Below are positions 26,666 through 35,689 of a DNA stretch of 64,000 nt, piece by piece. A program made the position numbers and the translations under genes. Position 1 is the stretch's first letter, and every line of letters begins with the position of its first letter. This stretch comes from Peptoniphilus mikwangii (GTDB lineage: Bacteria; Bacillota; Clostridia; Tissierellales; Peptoniphilaceae): the NCBI RefSeq assembly GCF_000468535.1, contig NZ_AUQY01000002.1:536888-600887 (forward strand), given 5' to 3'. A model generated the notes under the pieces. The model was given only the letters and a program-made list of their open reading frames with translations. It ran no database searches and had not been told where the DNA came from.

Positions 26666-27075
26666 TTAAATAAGTTCATTAACCAATTTTCCTTTTAGCA
26701 ATTTACGTCTTTCATCAATAATCAGTAGGTAATTTTCGTAGGAATATTCCATGTCTGAAAGATAATTTACTATTGTGTGCTTTCTCCAAAAGTTTTAACG
26801 AATGGAGATTATCGCTCTGAAGCAAAAAGTTATATGCTTCATTTTCATTTGTTGTGATTTTTCTTTCTTCTTCCACAAAGATTGGAATATTATGTTATAG
26901 CATTTCATCGATTTTTTTCGGAATGTTCTTACCATACTAATCCGTATTTCTTTTCATTCAGTGCATTTTCTATCTCTGTAATAGCACAAATATTTTCACC
27001 ATAGTTGTTGATTTCTTTTAATTTTTCAAGATAATCAAGCATTTTTTCACGTTTGATTTTGGATAAATTCGCCAT
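26666..27075 (-). pseudogene. Wreck of a site-specific DNA methyltransferase (type III Mod-like)
   Basis: From an ATG at 27075 the frame reads MANLSKIKREKMLDYLEKLK, then EIENALNEKKYGLVW and a stop. Across further shifts it continues as NFLLQSDNLHSLKLLEKAHN-like sequence and then SDMEYSYENYLLIIDERRKLL to a stop. The first pieces match the N-terminal part of adenine methyltransferases that precedes the DPPY motif, but the catalytic core is missing. An internal deletion plus several stops are needed to explain it. The interval 27076-27258 shows no gene. Confidence 0.65.
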
Positions 27076-27258
27076 ACTCTACCTAACTTTATTTAACAGA
27101 CTTTTTAATCAAGCCTTTGTCTTATATTTTCGTAATACCAAAGCTTTTATCCTTTAATCGGTCATAGTTTATGACCTCAACCCTCTTATCTAACTTGAGG
27201 TCACATATTGTGACCTCAAAATAATATATACTTAATCTCTTTTTTGAAAACTTCAAAG

Positions 27259-27474
27259 TCATTTATCTTTAAATTCGCTTATAATCGAAACCATATCTCC
27301 AAAATCCACATCCAGTTTTGTTCCGATACGATACAAAACATCCATGCTAACAAACTCTCCTCTGCCCATTTTAGATATGGTTGCAGGAGATAATTCGCAA
27401 GCATTAGCCAAATCTTTTTTATTCATATTTTTGTCTATTAAAATTTTCCACAATCCATTATAACTTACCTTCAT
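27259..27474 (-). CDS. Xre-family helix-turn-helix regulator
   Basis: A 71-aa single-domain Cro/CI-type protein: NMNKKDLANACELSPATISK is the helix-turn-helix. TAAGGAGTG precedes the ATG. It is a close relative of the regulator at 35371-35586 (same MKxSYNxLWKxLIDxNMNK start), which is coupled to the HpaII-like methylase. Here it was probably the control gene of the decayed methyltransferase. Confidence 0.88.
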   Translation of the reverse strand: MKVSYNGLWKILIDKNMNKKDLANACELSPATISKMGRGEFVSMDVLYRIGTKLDVDFGDMVSIISEFKDK

Positions 27475-27561
27475 ATTTTCACTCCTTAATTATAAGTTTA
27501 TGAAGTTATTTTATATATTATAACATTTTTATAATTCTTTTAAAAGTGACAAAATTTAAAA

Positions 27562-27899
27562 TGTGTATGTCTTAACACCAAAATTTACTTCTTCCTCTTC
27601 AACAATAATTAATATATCTTCCACTGTTCTTTTGAAATTTTATCAATAGTTTTTTCATTTCATCATTTTCTACAATCTGATTTAAGTTATTTGTAGCAAT
27701 GAATAATGTTTCGTATAAATTTCTCAAGTTCCTGATTCATTTCGTTTATTAACTGATATGCTATCGTTCTGATGACTTTCAAAAAATCTTGAACTTCTTT
27801 TGCATTTTTAGCCATCCTTTCAATTCATAGATTTTGCAAGGTTCTGCATCAATGTCTTGAGATAGGATGAGCGTCAATCTAAATGTCTTGCGTTTTAAC
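27562..27899 (-). pseudogene. Decayed coding region, unknown
   Basis: Minus-strand frames read KRKTFRLTLILSQDIDAEP and CKIYELKGWLK, shift to NAKEVQDFLKVIRTIAYQLI and NEMNQELEKFI, and later end with TVEDILIIVEEEEVNFGVKT. The pieces look coding and in order but need at least two frame shifts and contain stops. I do not recognise the parent protein. Confidence 0.45.
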
Positions 27900-27917
27900 A
27901 GTTCATATTTGAACTGT
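27898..27917. promoter_or_regulatory. Operator-like palindrome
   Basis: ACAGTTCA-n4-TGAACTGT is a near-perfect 20-bp inverted repeat. It lies 130 bp before the Xre gene at 28049 and next to a TATAAT at 27930-27940. It is a plausible site for that regulator. Confidence 0.45.
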
Positions 27918-28048
27918 ATTTCCGTATTATAATAGTTCATTTATGTTCTACCAAGTTTCATTACAAATTTTATAGTTCTATACAAGTTGATATTACAAGC
28001 TTATTTTTGATTATAAACATAACACTTCTATTGTGTTATTGTAGATTC

Positions 28049-28483
28049 ATGATAAAATATAATAAGAATTTTAAAGAGAGAAGTCCTGAAATAATTTCCG
28101 GTAAGAAATTAAAGCAAATTCATTTGTTTAGGAAACTAACACAAAAAGAACTTGCCATTATGTCCGGACTGACTGATGCTGCAATTTGTAATTATGAATT
28201 TGGAAACAGAACTCCAAATAATGAACAATTAAGAAAAATAGCAGATGCACTTAACTGTGATATTTCTGCCTTAATCGACCACGATCCGAATTCTATTTTT
28301 GAAATCATGCATATCATCTTTGACTATGAAAAGGAAATGAAGTTCCGTCCCATTGTAGGAAATGGCGAGCCTACTGCATTTCTATCGCATAATCCACATT
28401 TTGATGATTTTTTAATAGAATGGGACGAAATGAAAAAGAAACACTATAACGGAGAAATCTCCGATGAAAAATTTGAAGATTGA
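28049..28483 (+). CDS. Xre-family transcriptional regulator
   Basis: A 144-aa protein with an N-terminal Cro/CI domain (LTQKELAIMSGLTDAAICNY near residue 32, then YEFGNRTPNNEQLRKIADAL) and a 70-aa C-terminal extension (PHFDDFLIEWDEMKKK) of unknown role. The frame is open 14 codons upstream, but the conserved start MIKYNKNFKERSPE is preferred. It is one of only two plus-strand genes in the accessory region and lies 125 bp before the DUF6414-like gene, so they may be one unit. Confidence 0.82.
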   Translation: MIKYNKNFKERSPEIISGKKLKQIHLFRKLTQKELAIMSGLTDAAICNYEFGNRTPNNEQLRKIADALNCDISALIDHDPNSIFEIMHIIFDYEKEMKFRPIVGNGEPTAFLSHNPHFDDFLIEWDEMKKKHYNGEISDEKFED

Positions 28484-28608
28484 AAGTTGTCTTTTCCTAA
28501 GAAATCGCGGTTTTTAAAGAAACATAGATAAAATAATAATCAAATTAGTTTTTGGATGGGGCAAGATATCTTTCGAGTAATGTAGTAAAAGAAGGTGGTT
28601 ATATATTG

Positions 28609-29409
28609 ATGAATAAAATAGAAAAGAATAAACTTACAATACCAATATATCTTAATACAAAAATTGTATTTGATATGTTGGCGACAATTGAAGATGGTTT
28701 TGCAAAGGTTAAAAATGTTCAAACTTCAAAAAACAAAAATCGAGAAGATGATATAGAGGCAAACATAGGCACAAATAATCTGTTTGCTTTTTTGAATGTA
28801 GGAATTCGCGGAAATCATAAAGGTAATTCAAGTAGTGGAGAGACTGTTGTTGAGGAAAGAACGCATACTCCTGTTTCTTTGTTCCAGCAGCTTAAGGAGC
28901 AATTAGAAGATGCGAAGTTAATAAATCGCGATATTAAAAATTTAAACATTGGTGATTTTGTAGAAGTTCAAGGAACTCTAAAAAATAATCCCGTTATTGA
29001 TATGCTGTCTGCTTTGAAAGAACTTATGGCGTTGGCAAATTTATTTACGGACAACAAGTCTAAGAAGCCTCAAAGCAAAAAAGATAAGTTTATGGCAGAT
29101 AACAAATTCAATTCCCAAATAGACGCTTTGATTAAAGGTCTACAAGCAGATGGAAAAAAAGATATAATTTGCGAAGCGGATGGTACAAACATCGTTCTTC
29201 CAACAGATGAAAATTACTTTCTAAATAATAATATGAGCGAAGTTACTGATGGGAACTACAAAATATTAGGTAAGGTTATTCAAATTTGTATGGATGATGG
29301 CGAAATAAGCCTGCTTAGGAATACTGTTTTCTCTAAACTTCAATTAGATAAAATGAAGGAATTTCAAGATGTATTTTCTGATCCATCATTAATTCAGTTT
29401 GTTGGTTAA
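28609..29409 (+). CDS. DUF6414-like protein
   Basis: A 266-aa soluble protein starting MNKIEKNKLTIPIYLNTKIV. The IPIYLN-KIVFDMLATIEDGF opening is what I associate with DUF6414; the function is unknown. The middle contains a charged, probably helical region. The ATG at 28609 follows GAAGGTGG, so the 19 upstream codons in the open frame are left out. The gene is followed by a hairpin at 29570. It may belong to defence or conflict systems because of its surroundings, but nothing in the sequence shows a catalytic site. Confidence 0.6.
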   Translation: MNKIEKNKLTIPIYLNTKIVFDMLATIEDGFAKVKNVQTSKNKNREDDIEANIGTNNLFAFLNVGIRGNHKGNSSSGETVVEERTHTPVSLFQQLKEQLEDAKLINRDIKNLNIGDFVEVQGTLKNNPVIDMLSALKELMALANLFTDNKSKKPQSKKDKFMADNKFNSQIDALIKGLQADGKKDIICEADGTNIVLPTDENYFLNNNMSEVTDGNYKILGKVIQICMDDGEISLLRNTVFSKLQLDKMKEFQDVFSDPSLIQFVG

Positions 29410-29569
29410 AGTGGTATTAAGACCGTCATAAATGCACCGGTTATTATGATTATCCCAATCGCTATCTATATTTAACTTAATCATACTTATAAGAACTTAA
29501 GTAGTTGAGATACTGCCTAACAAATCCAAATTAATTGAAGTAATACTCCCTTTCAAATAGACACAAAAA

Positions 29570-29605
29570 GACCGAAGCACTCAAGCTACGGTCTAATTTT
29601 TTTGT
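29570..29605 (+). terminator. Intrinsic terminator
   Basis: AGACCG pairs with CGGTCT around an imperfect inner stem, followed by a T-rich tract. It is about 160 bp downstream of the DUF6414-like gene. Confidence 0.6.
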
Positions 29606-30042
29606 ATTTTCTTGTAAAGCCACTGGAAACTATTATTAGATTTATTCTTTTTGAAATCTTTACCCAATTTTGTCCCAGTCGCTCGTTTCAACGGGCTACA
29701 AGCCTTGAAAATAAGCCATTTTTGAAAAAATATACTCTACTCAAACTCAATATGTCCATTGATATTGTTTTGTATAAATGGCATAAAATCAAGGTTTTTG
29801 TTATCGGATTTAGCCTTATTATCTAGTTTATTTCTGTTTATCCGATTTTTTGCAAGCATATTGCAAGCACGGATATACTTAATCATTATGTTGCATTACT
29901 TATCCAGTATTAGAATTTTTTCTCTTGATTTTTGTTTTTAAAATCTTCCATGTTCTTTTTCAATATACCTGTATCGCTAAAATAAGTTTGACCTAATGCA
30001 ATAACTTCTTTTTTGGGTTGCCATAAATTCTATAAAGTACTA
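29606..30042. other. Gene-free region with possible coding debris
   Basis: No complete gene is supported. On the minus strand, fragments such as PVETSDWDKIG and TLILCHLYKTISMDILSLSR look like broken coding sequence but I could not assign them. A short direct repeat, 'gcaagcatattgcaagcacg', lies near 29855. Confidence 0.3.
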
Positions 30043-31707
30043 CTACTCAACATCATCCATCAATTTCATCACTCTAGCTTTTATATTTTCTAGTTCAATT
30101 GACAATTGCAGTTTTGCTATTGATGTTATAATTGAAGTATGTCCAACAGCATCCCTGACAGGCTTATATATATCAGATGAACGACTCAAAGCTGGATCTT
30201 TATTCTTATCTAATGCTTTGTCAATAAAATTTGATAAATATTTCATATCCAGATAGTAAATATCGTCCATTGATTTTCTGATTTCATAACTGATATTTGC
30301 TTTTCCTTTATTTTCATTTTCTTTTTCTTTCCATTTTTTTGCTTCACTAACAGCCTCCTGTGAGAGCTTCATTTTATTATATTTTATATACTCTCGTAAA
30401 AGATTTTCTGCAATAAAGCATTCTACATATGATGGAATATTGTATTCTGCCTCCCCTGATAATTCCTTTATCCAGTTATCTACATAATTACTTTTTTTCT
30501 TTTTATGGTTCTCATCTTTTTTATGATTTTCTTTCATTTCCTTAAAAGTTGTATTAAATAATTCCTGAGCTTTTCTTGCCTTATGGGTAATTTTCATATT
30601 ATCAGGATCGCCATCATCTCCCTTTTTACGTCTTAATTCATCCCAGTCATCCATAATATTCTTAAACAATCTTTCAATCTCACCAAGAAATTTTCTATAA
30701 CATAAATCATCAGAAATAATCCCTTCTCGACTACTTGTAAATATATCTTTTGTACCCCCTGAGTCTAAATCATCAAAATGAATTTGACCATATACATAGT
30801 TTTCAACAATTCGAGAAGTCGGAATGTGTCTCAGTATATCTTTTTCCCTCAGTCTTCCATTTACAAAAAGATCAATACTTACCTTCTCTTGAGTACCACG
30901 TATTTTAAGTTTTGAAGGTTTATCAACTGATGCAATATAACCTTTTATATTAATCTTTGGTTTTAGTATTTTGGGCTTGCTTTCAAGAGATAACTGTTTA
31001 ATAAACGGATCTTCTATATCATCAATTTTCCAAAGAAATTGAGTACCCTCTGCTAATTCCCCAAGCATTTTTTCATCAATCTTTTCATTATTAACGAATA
31101 TATTGAAATTTTTATCTACTAATGAAAATCTAAAATATAATGCAACTGATTTTTTAATATAGTCTACAGTATTGGTAATTCCCTCGTTAACATTTTCAAA
31201 CAAAATATAAGTTCCCTTTTCTATTATATCTGCAGATAATAAAACTTTAGATGTAAGATTCCCAAGTATATATTCCTGTGAATTTAAATCATCTGTAATC
31301 GCTTGGTCTAAACTGGAATTATCAATTATACCTCCTACAAGGGCGGTTTCCTTTGTTTTAGATGCTACGTGAATTTTTTTTGCACAAGACAATAAAGCTA
31401 ACTTGCCGATCCCTTTTCTTCCTATAAACGGTCTACCACTTGGAGTTCTATATCTTCCATTCCTTCTTTTTGAATAACCTATTTTCAAAAATTTATTTTG
31501 AAAATCATCAAAATTCATTCCATCTCCATCATCTACGATTGTCATACAATTATGCTCTTTATCAATTGTAATCCAAACATTACTAGCATCGGCATCCCAA
31601 GAATTTGATATAGCTTCTCCCAATACTGTAATAACGTTTCTATATAGGTTTCTCCCCAAATGATTCAATACACTTAACGAGATATTAAATGTTAATTTTT
31701 TCTCCAT
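30043..31707 (-). CDS. MutL/MORC-like GHKL ATPase of an R-M locus
   Basis: The 554-aa protein has the Bergerat ATP fold: GEAISNSWDADASNVWI (N box) near residue 30, IVDDGDGMNFDDF (G1) near 57, and GRKGIGKLALLSCA (G2) near 93. A transducer-like region follows and then a charged helical C-terminal part with a helical cap. It lacks the MutL C-terminal endonuclease motif. Family members coupled to cytosine methylases and Vsr nucleases are known as the bacterial relatives of MORC ATPases. It starts 15 nt after the second methylase gene, with GGAGAG upstream. Probable role: ATP-driven clamp on DNA in a restriction complex. Confidence 0.85.
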   Translation of the reverse strand: MEKKLTFNISLSVLNHLGRNLYRNVITVLGEAISNSWDADASNVWITIDKEHNCMTIVDDGDGMNFDDFQNKFLKIGYSKRRNGRYRTPSGRPFIGRKGIGKLALLSCAKKIHVASKTKETALVGGIIDNSSLDQAITDDLNSQEYILGNLTSKVLLSADIIEKGTYILFENVNEGITNTVDYIKKSVALYFRFSLVDKNFNIFVNNEKIDEKMLGELAEGTQFLWKIDDIEDPFIKQLSLESKPKILKPKINIKGYIASVDKPSKLKIRGTQEKVSIDLFVNGRLREKDILRHIPTSRIVENYVYGQIHFDDLDSGGTKDIFTSSREGIISDDLCYRKFLGEIERLFKNIMDDWDELRRKKGDDGDPDNMKITHKARKAQELFNTTFKEMKENHKKDENHKKKKSNYVDNWIKELSGEAEYNIPSYVECFIAENLLREYIKYNKMKLSQEAVSEAKKWKEKENENKGKANISYEIRKSMDDIYYLDMKYLSNFIDKALDKNKDPALSRSSDIYKPVRDAVGHTSIITSIAKLQLSIELENIKARVMKLMDDVE

Positions 31708-31722
31708 ATCAGGCTCTCTCCT

Positions 31723-32751
31723 TCATTTAGCATAGTGTTCTATTATACTTAATCCTACAATTTCTCCTAATCTAGGCGGAACAGCATTTCCTATATGTCG
31801 AGCAATATTCTTTAAAACAACCTTCTCCCCTTCCGGGATAAAAGAATAATCTACAGGAAATGTCTGTAACATCGCACCTTCTCTTAGTGTTAATGCACGA
31901 TCTTGCTCTGGATGACCAAACCTCCCTGTTCCATATCCAATGAATTGTGTAGTAATAGTAGGCGCAACATCATCCCAGCTCATTCTCCCATAGACAGAAG
32001 AATAACTCTGTCCTGATTTTTTTCTATGACAGTTCAAAATCAATTCTTCTGGCCAATTTTTCCAAGTACCACCTGGAATAGAATGCCTTATTCTCTCCAA
32101 ATTCTTCTTAGAAAGGGAGGATGCAACATGAAGTTTATCCGTATTGTTAGGTTCACCTGCTCCAACTTGAGAAAGACCAGCTATTACCTCCCTTACGGTA
32201 ACTGCTTTTTTATGCGTAGGTTCAATAAGTTTTATTTGTTTTTCACTTGATGCAAGAAGCAACAATCTTTTTCGTCTTTGTGGAATTCCGTAATCAGCAG
32301 CATTAACTATTTTATAAGTAATATTATAATTCTGTTCTTCTAATATATTAATGAAATCCATAAAAACCTGCTCTTTAACCAATTCAGGTACATTTTCCAT
32401 TGAAACAATCTGTGGCTTCACCTCCTCTACTAATCGCGCAAATTGATAGAGCAACTTCCAGTCTTTATGTTTTTTTCTGTTGTATTTATCTTTTTGATGT
32501 CTTGAAAAAGGTTGGCACGGGGCACAGCCTGCGAGTATTTTTATATCGTATCCCTGCAATATTTTCTTTATTTCTTTTCCCGACACGTCTTTTATATCAT
32601 TGTTAATGAATTTTGCATTGTTATTATGGTTATATGCATATTCACACGTAGCATCTAAATCATATCCTGCCACTACATTTAGACCTGCTTTTTCAAGCCC
32701 ACATGTCAATCCTCCCACGCCACAGAACAGATCGATAACACCATATGTCAT
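31723..32751 (-). CDS. DNA (cytosine-5-)-methyltransferase, MORC-associated
   Basis: The 342-aa protein has the C5 methylase motifs: IDLFCGVGGLTCGLEKAG (I), GCAPCQPFS with the catalytic Cys (IV), VSMENVPEL (VI), DYGIPQRRKRLLLL (VIII), and HIGNAVPPRLG (X). Its recognition region differs from the HpaII-like enzyme upstream, so it should modify another site. I chose the ATG at 32751 after GGAAGGGAAGG; the frame opens seven codons earlier. It pairs with the GHKL ATPase 15 nt downstream and starts about 80 bp after the Vsr gene. Confidence 0.93.
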   Translation of the reverse strand: MTYGVIDLFCGVGGLTCGLEKAGLNVVAGYDLDATCEYAYNHNNNAKFINNDIKDVSGKEIKKILQGYDIKILAGCAPCQPFSRHQKDKYNRKKHKDWKLLYQFARLVEEVKPQIVSMENVPELVKEQVFMDFINILEEQNYNITYKIVNAADYGIPQRRKRLLLLASSEKQIKLIEPTHKKAVTVREVIAGLSQVGAGEPNNTDKLHVASSLSKKNLERIRHSIPGGTWKNWPEELILNCHRKKSGQSYSSVYGRMSWDDVAPTITTQFIGYGTGRFGHPEQDRALTLREGAMLQTFPVDYSFIPEGEKVVLKNIARHIGNAVPPRLGEIVGLSIIEHYAK

Positions 32752-32833
32752 AATTGCCTTCCCTTCCTTCAATTTACTTTTTTAATAATCTTATTTATAA
32801 TCACACTGGCTTCTTCATTAAATGAGGTTTTTA

Positions 32834-33250
32834 TTATAACAAAATAGTATGTAATAAATTCTCTATTTTTATCTCGTCTTTCATCATCTGTTTAATTTCA
32901 CATCCCCAAACCACTATCACTTTAATGCCCATACTTTCAAGTTTAGCATAGTTTTTCTTATCTCTTTTAACATTTCCTTCAAGCTTATTTTTCCAAAACT
33001 CATGATTGTTCTTTGGAATAGATGAGTATTTGCAGTTTTCGTGCATATGCCAGAAACATCCGTTTACAAAAATAGCTGTCTTATGTTTTGATAAATAAAT
33101 ATCGGGACTTCCCGGTAAATTCTTATAATTTACCCTATATCTGAATCCCCTATGCCATAAAAGTTTTCTCAAAAAAATTTCAGGCTTTGTGTTTTTACTT
33201 TTAACTCTTGCCATGTTTTCACTTCTGGTCATAGGCTTATTTTTCTTCAT
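32834..33250 (-). CDS. vsr: Vsr-type very short patch repair endonuclease
   Basis: The 138-aa nuclease nicks DNA at T:G mismatches formed when 5-methylcytosine deaminates. It has MARVKSKNTKPE, GSPDIYLSKHKTAIFVNGCFWH (Asp and zinc-site His/Cys) and VIVVWGCEI. Length and motifs match Vsr. Its ATG shares one base with the stop codon of the HpaII-like endonuclease gene (TAATG). Its presence fits the two cytosine methylases in the operon. Confidence 0.93.
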   Translation of the reverse strand: MKKNKPMTRSENMARVKSKNTKPEIFLRKLLWHRGFRYRVNYKNLPGSPDIYLSKHKTAIFVNGCFWHMHENCKYSSIPKNNHEFWKNKLEGNVKRDKKNYAKLESMGIKVIVVWGCEIKQMMKDEIKIENLLHTILL

Positions 33251-34335
33251 TATCTGAATCTCACCTGCAAATTAAGTTTTATAAATTCTTCTCCGTTTTC
33301 ACTGTATACTTCCCCGAAATCATGCCTTGATGTGGATGCAGTCTCATATTTTGTATTCTTCAACAAATATTCTTCAAAATAATTTCTGTTATATATATGA
33401 TATGCAAGAACATTGCCTTCCTTTGTAACTACAATGTATCCTCCTGTAGCCTCATCTAAACCGTCCCAAACTGTAGCAGGCTTCATTCCCAATGCTACAG
33501 CCGTCAGAAATTTCTTGAACTTATACTTATAAGCATTTACATTACCGTAGTTCATAGGATTTTCCCGTTCAAGTTTTTCAACCATCTCATCGCAGTTACT
33601 GATTCCGTCTTTATAAAAATATAAAAGAGTTTCGGCGATAATTTTATCCATATTGCTGTCAATCAACACCAAATTATCCTCAAAAATTTGATTGTTCATT
33701 TTCCAATATTTAAAAGTTCCGTTTTCTTCAATTATTTTATTTATACGTCCTCTGACATCTGTATGATTTTTGCCGCCTGCTACTTTACATATTTCGTTCG
33801 TCTCTCTAACCAAATCAGGATAATTATGGCTTATTTTATAAATAAAGTTTGTAGTTTTTCCCGCATTCAACAAAGTGGGAGATGATCCTAATTCAGATTT
33901 TATTGAGAATCCCACGGTCGGACTATACCCGGTGTTTATATCAATTATTTTTACTGTGATATCACTTTTATCCGTTGCAGGTGCAGAAAGCTTATAGCAC
34001 AAAATTTTATCCATAAAATTCTGTGTGCTTTCTACTGAAAAAGCTCCTTTTGAAGCTTTGCTGTTTATTTCATTTAATAAGTTTTCAGATTCCGCTTCAA
34101 ATTCACTTGCAGGCAATTCCTTTACCTTTGATCTGTTAATGTATATAGATACTATTTCTCCGGCAGCATATTCTTTGATTTCACCTTTATTTTCTTCTCT
34201 GATTATTTTAATAATAGGAAAATACACATCTTCCAATTTATTCAATTCGCTGTTGGCAGCATATATTTTTCCGTCAGCCAAAAGTCTTAACAGAACATAT
34301 ATTTCCGACCATTCACCTTTATTTCCTGTAAGCAT
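33250..34335 (-). CDS. HpaII-family type II restriction endonuclease
   Basis: The 361-aa protein opens LTGNKGEWSEIYVLLRLLAD, as HpaII relatives do, and has a likely PD-(D/E)xK core in TVGFSIKSELGSSPTLLNAG near residue 150. HpaII cuts CCGG. The assignment comes from recalled similarity of the start, the length (HpaII is about 358 aa) and the partner methylase, which is very like M.HpaII. The start at 34335 follows GGAGGTAATT and lies two bases after the methylase stop, so the pair is translationally coupled. Confidence 0.85.
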   Translation of the reverse strand: MLTGNKGEWSEIYVLLRLLADGKIYAANSELNKLEDVYFPIIKIIREENKGEIKEYAAGEIVSIYINRSKVKELPASEFEAESENLLNEINSKASKGAFSVESTQNFMDKILCYKLSAPATDKSDITVKIIDINTGYSPTVGFSIKSELGSSPTLLNAGKTTNFIYKISHNYPDLVRETNEICKVAGGKNHTDVRGRINKIIEENGTFKYWKMNNQIFEDNLVLIDSNMDKIIAETLLYFYKDGISNCDEMVEKLERENPMNYGNVNAYKYKFKKFLTAVALGMKPATVWDGLDEATGGYIVVTKEGNVLAYHIYNRNYFEEYLLKNTKYETASTSRHDFGEVYSENGEEFIKLNLQVRFR

Positions 34336-34337
34336 AA

Positions 34338-35378
34338 TTACCTCCACACAGTAGCAACCTGTTCATGTATTTCTTCTCTTTGTTTTGATTCCGTCTTTTC
34401 TTTTTCAAGATACTTCTTTATCTGTTCTGCAATCGCACGTATAACCGGTACGGTTACCGAATTACCGAATTGTTTATATAAATGTGTATCAGCAACTACC
34501 AGCTTGAAGTCATTCGGAAATCCCTGAAGTCTTGCCCATTCTCTCGGGGTCATTTTACGGATATATTCCTTGTTAACTTCCCCTTTTATATGGGTAACAG
34601 GGGTAAAATCGGTTAAGCGTTCATCTATTATGAGGTTTCTCTCTCTTCCCATTCCGCCGCATACAATAGCTCCTGCTACAGAATCAATTTCTCTGATTTC
34701 ATATCCGAAACCGTTTCCCTTTGACGCATGTCTTTCTTTATGTCTTTTTAATGATGTCAAATAGACGGTGGATAAATAGTATTTTGAAGATACTTCATCT
34801 TCTTCAACTATGTCTTTTATAACTTTAGTGTCATCCGTTTTTTCAGGAAAAATAAATTTTTCAGATGCAATATCTTTTCTGAAAGCTACAATATAAATTC
34901 TTTCCCTATTTTGTGGAACTCCGAAATTTTTGCTGTTTAAAACTTTATAGAATACTGCATAACCCAAGTCTTCTAAAATATTTTTTATTACTTGAAATGT
35001 GCGACCTCTGTCATGATTAACAAGATTCTTTACATTTTCGCAGAATACAACTTTAGGTTTATGTCTTTTTATAATTCTCGCAACATCAAAAAATAACGTG
35101 CCTCTTGCATCTTCAAATCCTTTCTTATGCCCTGCAAGAGAAAACGCCTGACAAGGAAAACCTGCAAGTAATATATCATGCTCAGGAATATTCTTTTCAT
35201 TAACTTTAGTAATATCTCCGATTACATCAATACCGTCATTAAAATTAGCTTTATAAGTTTCTACTGCTTTCTCATCCCATTCACTTATAAAAACCGTTTT
35301 AATATCATCTCCGAATGCCTGATCAAAACCAAGCCTTATACCACCAATACCTGCAAATAAATCAATTGATTTATACAT
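34338..35378 (-). CDS. DNA (cytosine-5-)-methyltransferase, HpaII-like (predicted CCGG)
   Basis: The 346-aa methylase has SIDLFAGIGGIRLGF (motif I), AGFPCQAFSLAGHKKGF (IV), FCENVKNLVNHDRGR (VI), NFGVPQNRERIYIVAF (VIII) and YKQFGNSVTVPV (X). The recognition region (HKERHASKGNGFGYEI, GGMGRERNLIIDERLTDF) is very close to M.HpaII as I recall it, which predicts protection of CCGG. The ATG at 35378 overlaps the Xre stop by 8 nt; 19 further codons upstream in the frame are inside the Xre gene and left out. Confidence 0.93.
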   Translation of the reverse strand: MYKSIDLFAGIGGIRLGFDQAFGDDIKTVFISEWDEKAVETYKANFNDGIDVIGDITKVNEKNIPEHDILLAGFPCQAFSLAGHKKGFEDARGTLFFDVARIIKRHKPKVVFCENVKNLVNHDRGRTFQVIKNILEDLGYAVFYKVLNSKNFGVPQNRERIYIVAFRKDIASEKFIFPEKTDDTKVIKDIVEEDEVSSKYYLSTVYLTSLKRHKERHASKGNGFGYEIREIDSVAGAIVCGGMGRERNLIIDERLTDFTPVTHIKGEVNKEYIRKMTPREWARLQGFPNDFKLVVADTHLYKQFGNSVTVPVIRAIAEQIKKYLEKEKTESKQREEIHEQVATVWR

Positions 35379-35586
35379 CCTTTTGACCTCTTTCATATTC
35401 AATAATATCTTCAATATTGCAATCCAATTTATCACATATCCTGCCTAATATTTCAAGCCTTACAGGTTCATTACGTCCCATTCTTGAAATTGTAGACGGT
35501 CCGGTCTCTATCAATTTTTGCAAATCGCCTTTATTCATATTTCTGTCGATTAACAACTTCCATAACTTGTTATATGAGAATTTCAT
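35371..35586 (-). CDS. Xre-type controller protein of the HpaII-like R-M operon
   Basis: A 71-aa Cro/CI-type protein with helix-turn-helix NMNKGDLQKLIETGPSTISR. It is the first gene of the R-M operon and overlaps the methylase gene by 8 nt. Small controller proteins in this position delay restriction until methylation is established. It is a paralogue of the regulator at 27259-27474. A GAGGAGTATT site precedes the ATG. Confidence 0.88.
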   Translation of the reverse strand: MKFSYNKLWKLLIDRNMNKGDLQKLIETGPSTISRMGRNEPVRLEILGRICDKLDCNIEDIIEYERGQKDV

Positions 35587-35689
35587 AATACTCCTCTTTC
35601 CTATTTATTTGCATAGAAATTCTATACAATATTATAGCATTCTTTTTCATGAAATGAAATCTCCTTTTCTCTCTCAATATCCCTTTCTG

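Noticed and set aside
29602-29941. Two plus-strand open frames after the DUF6414-like gene
   Set aside because: They start without ribosome sites and have hydrophobic, AT-driven composition; the region looks like debris.
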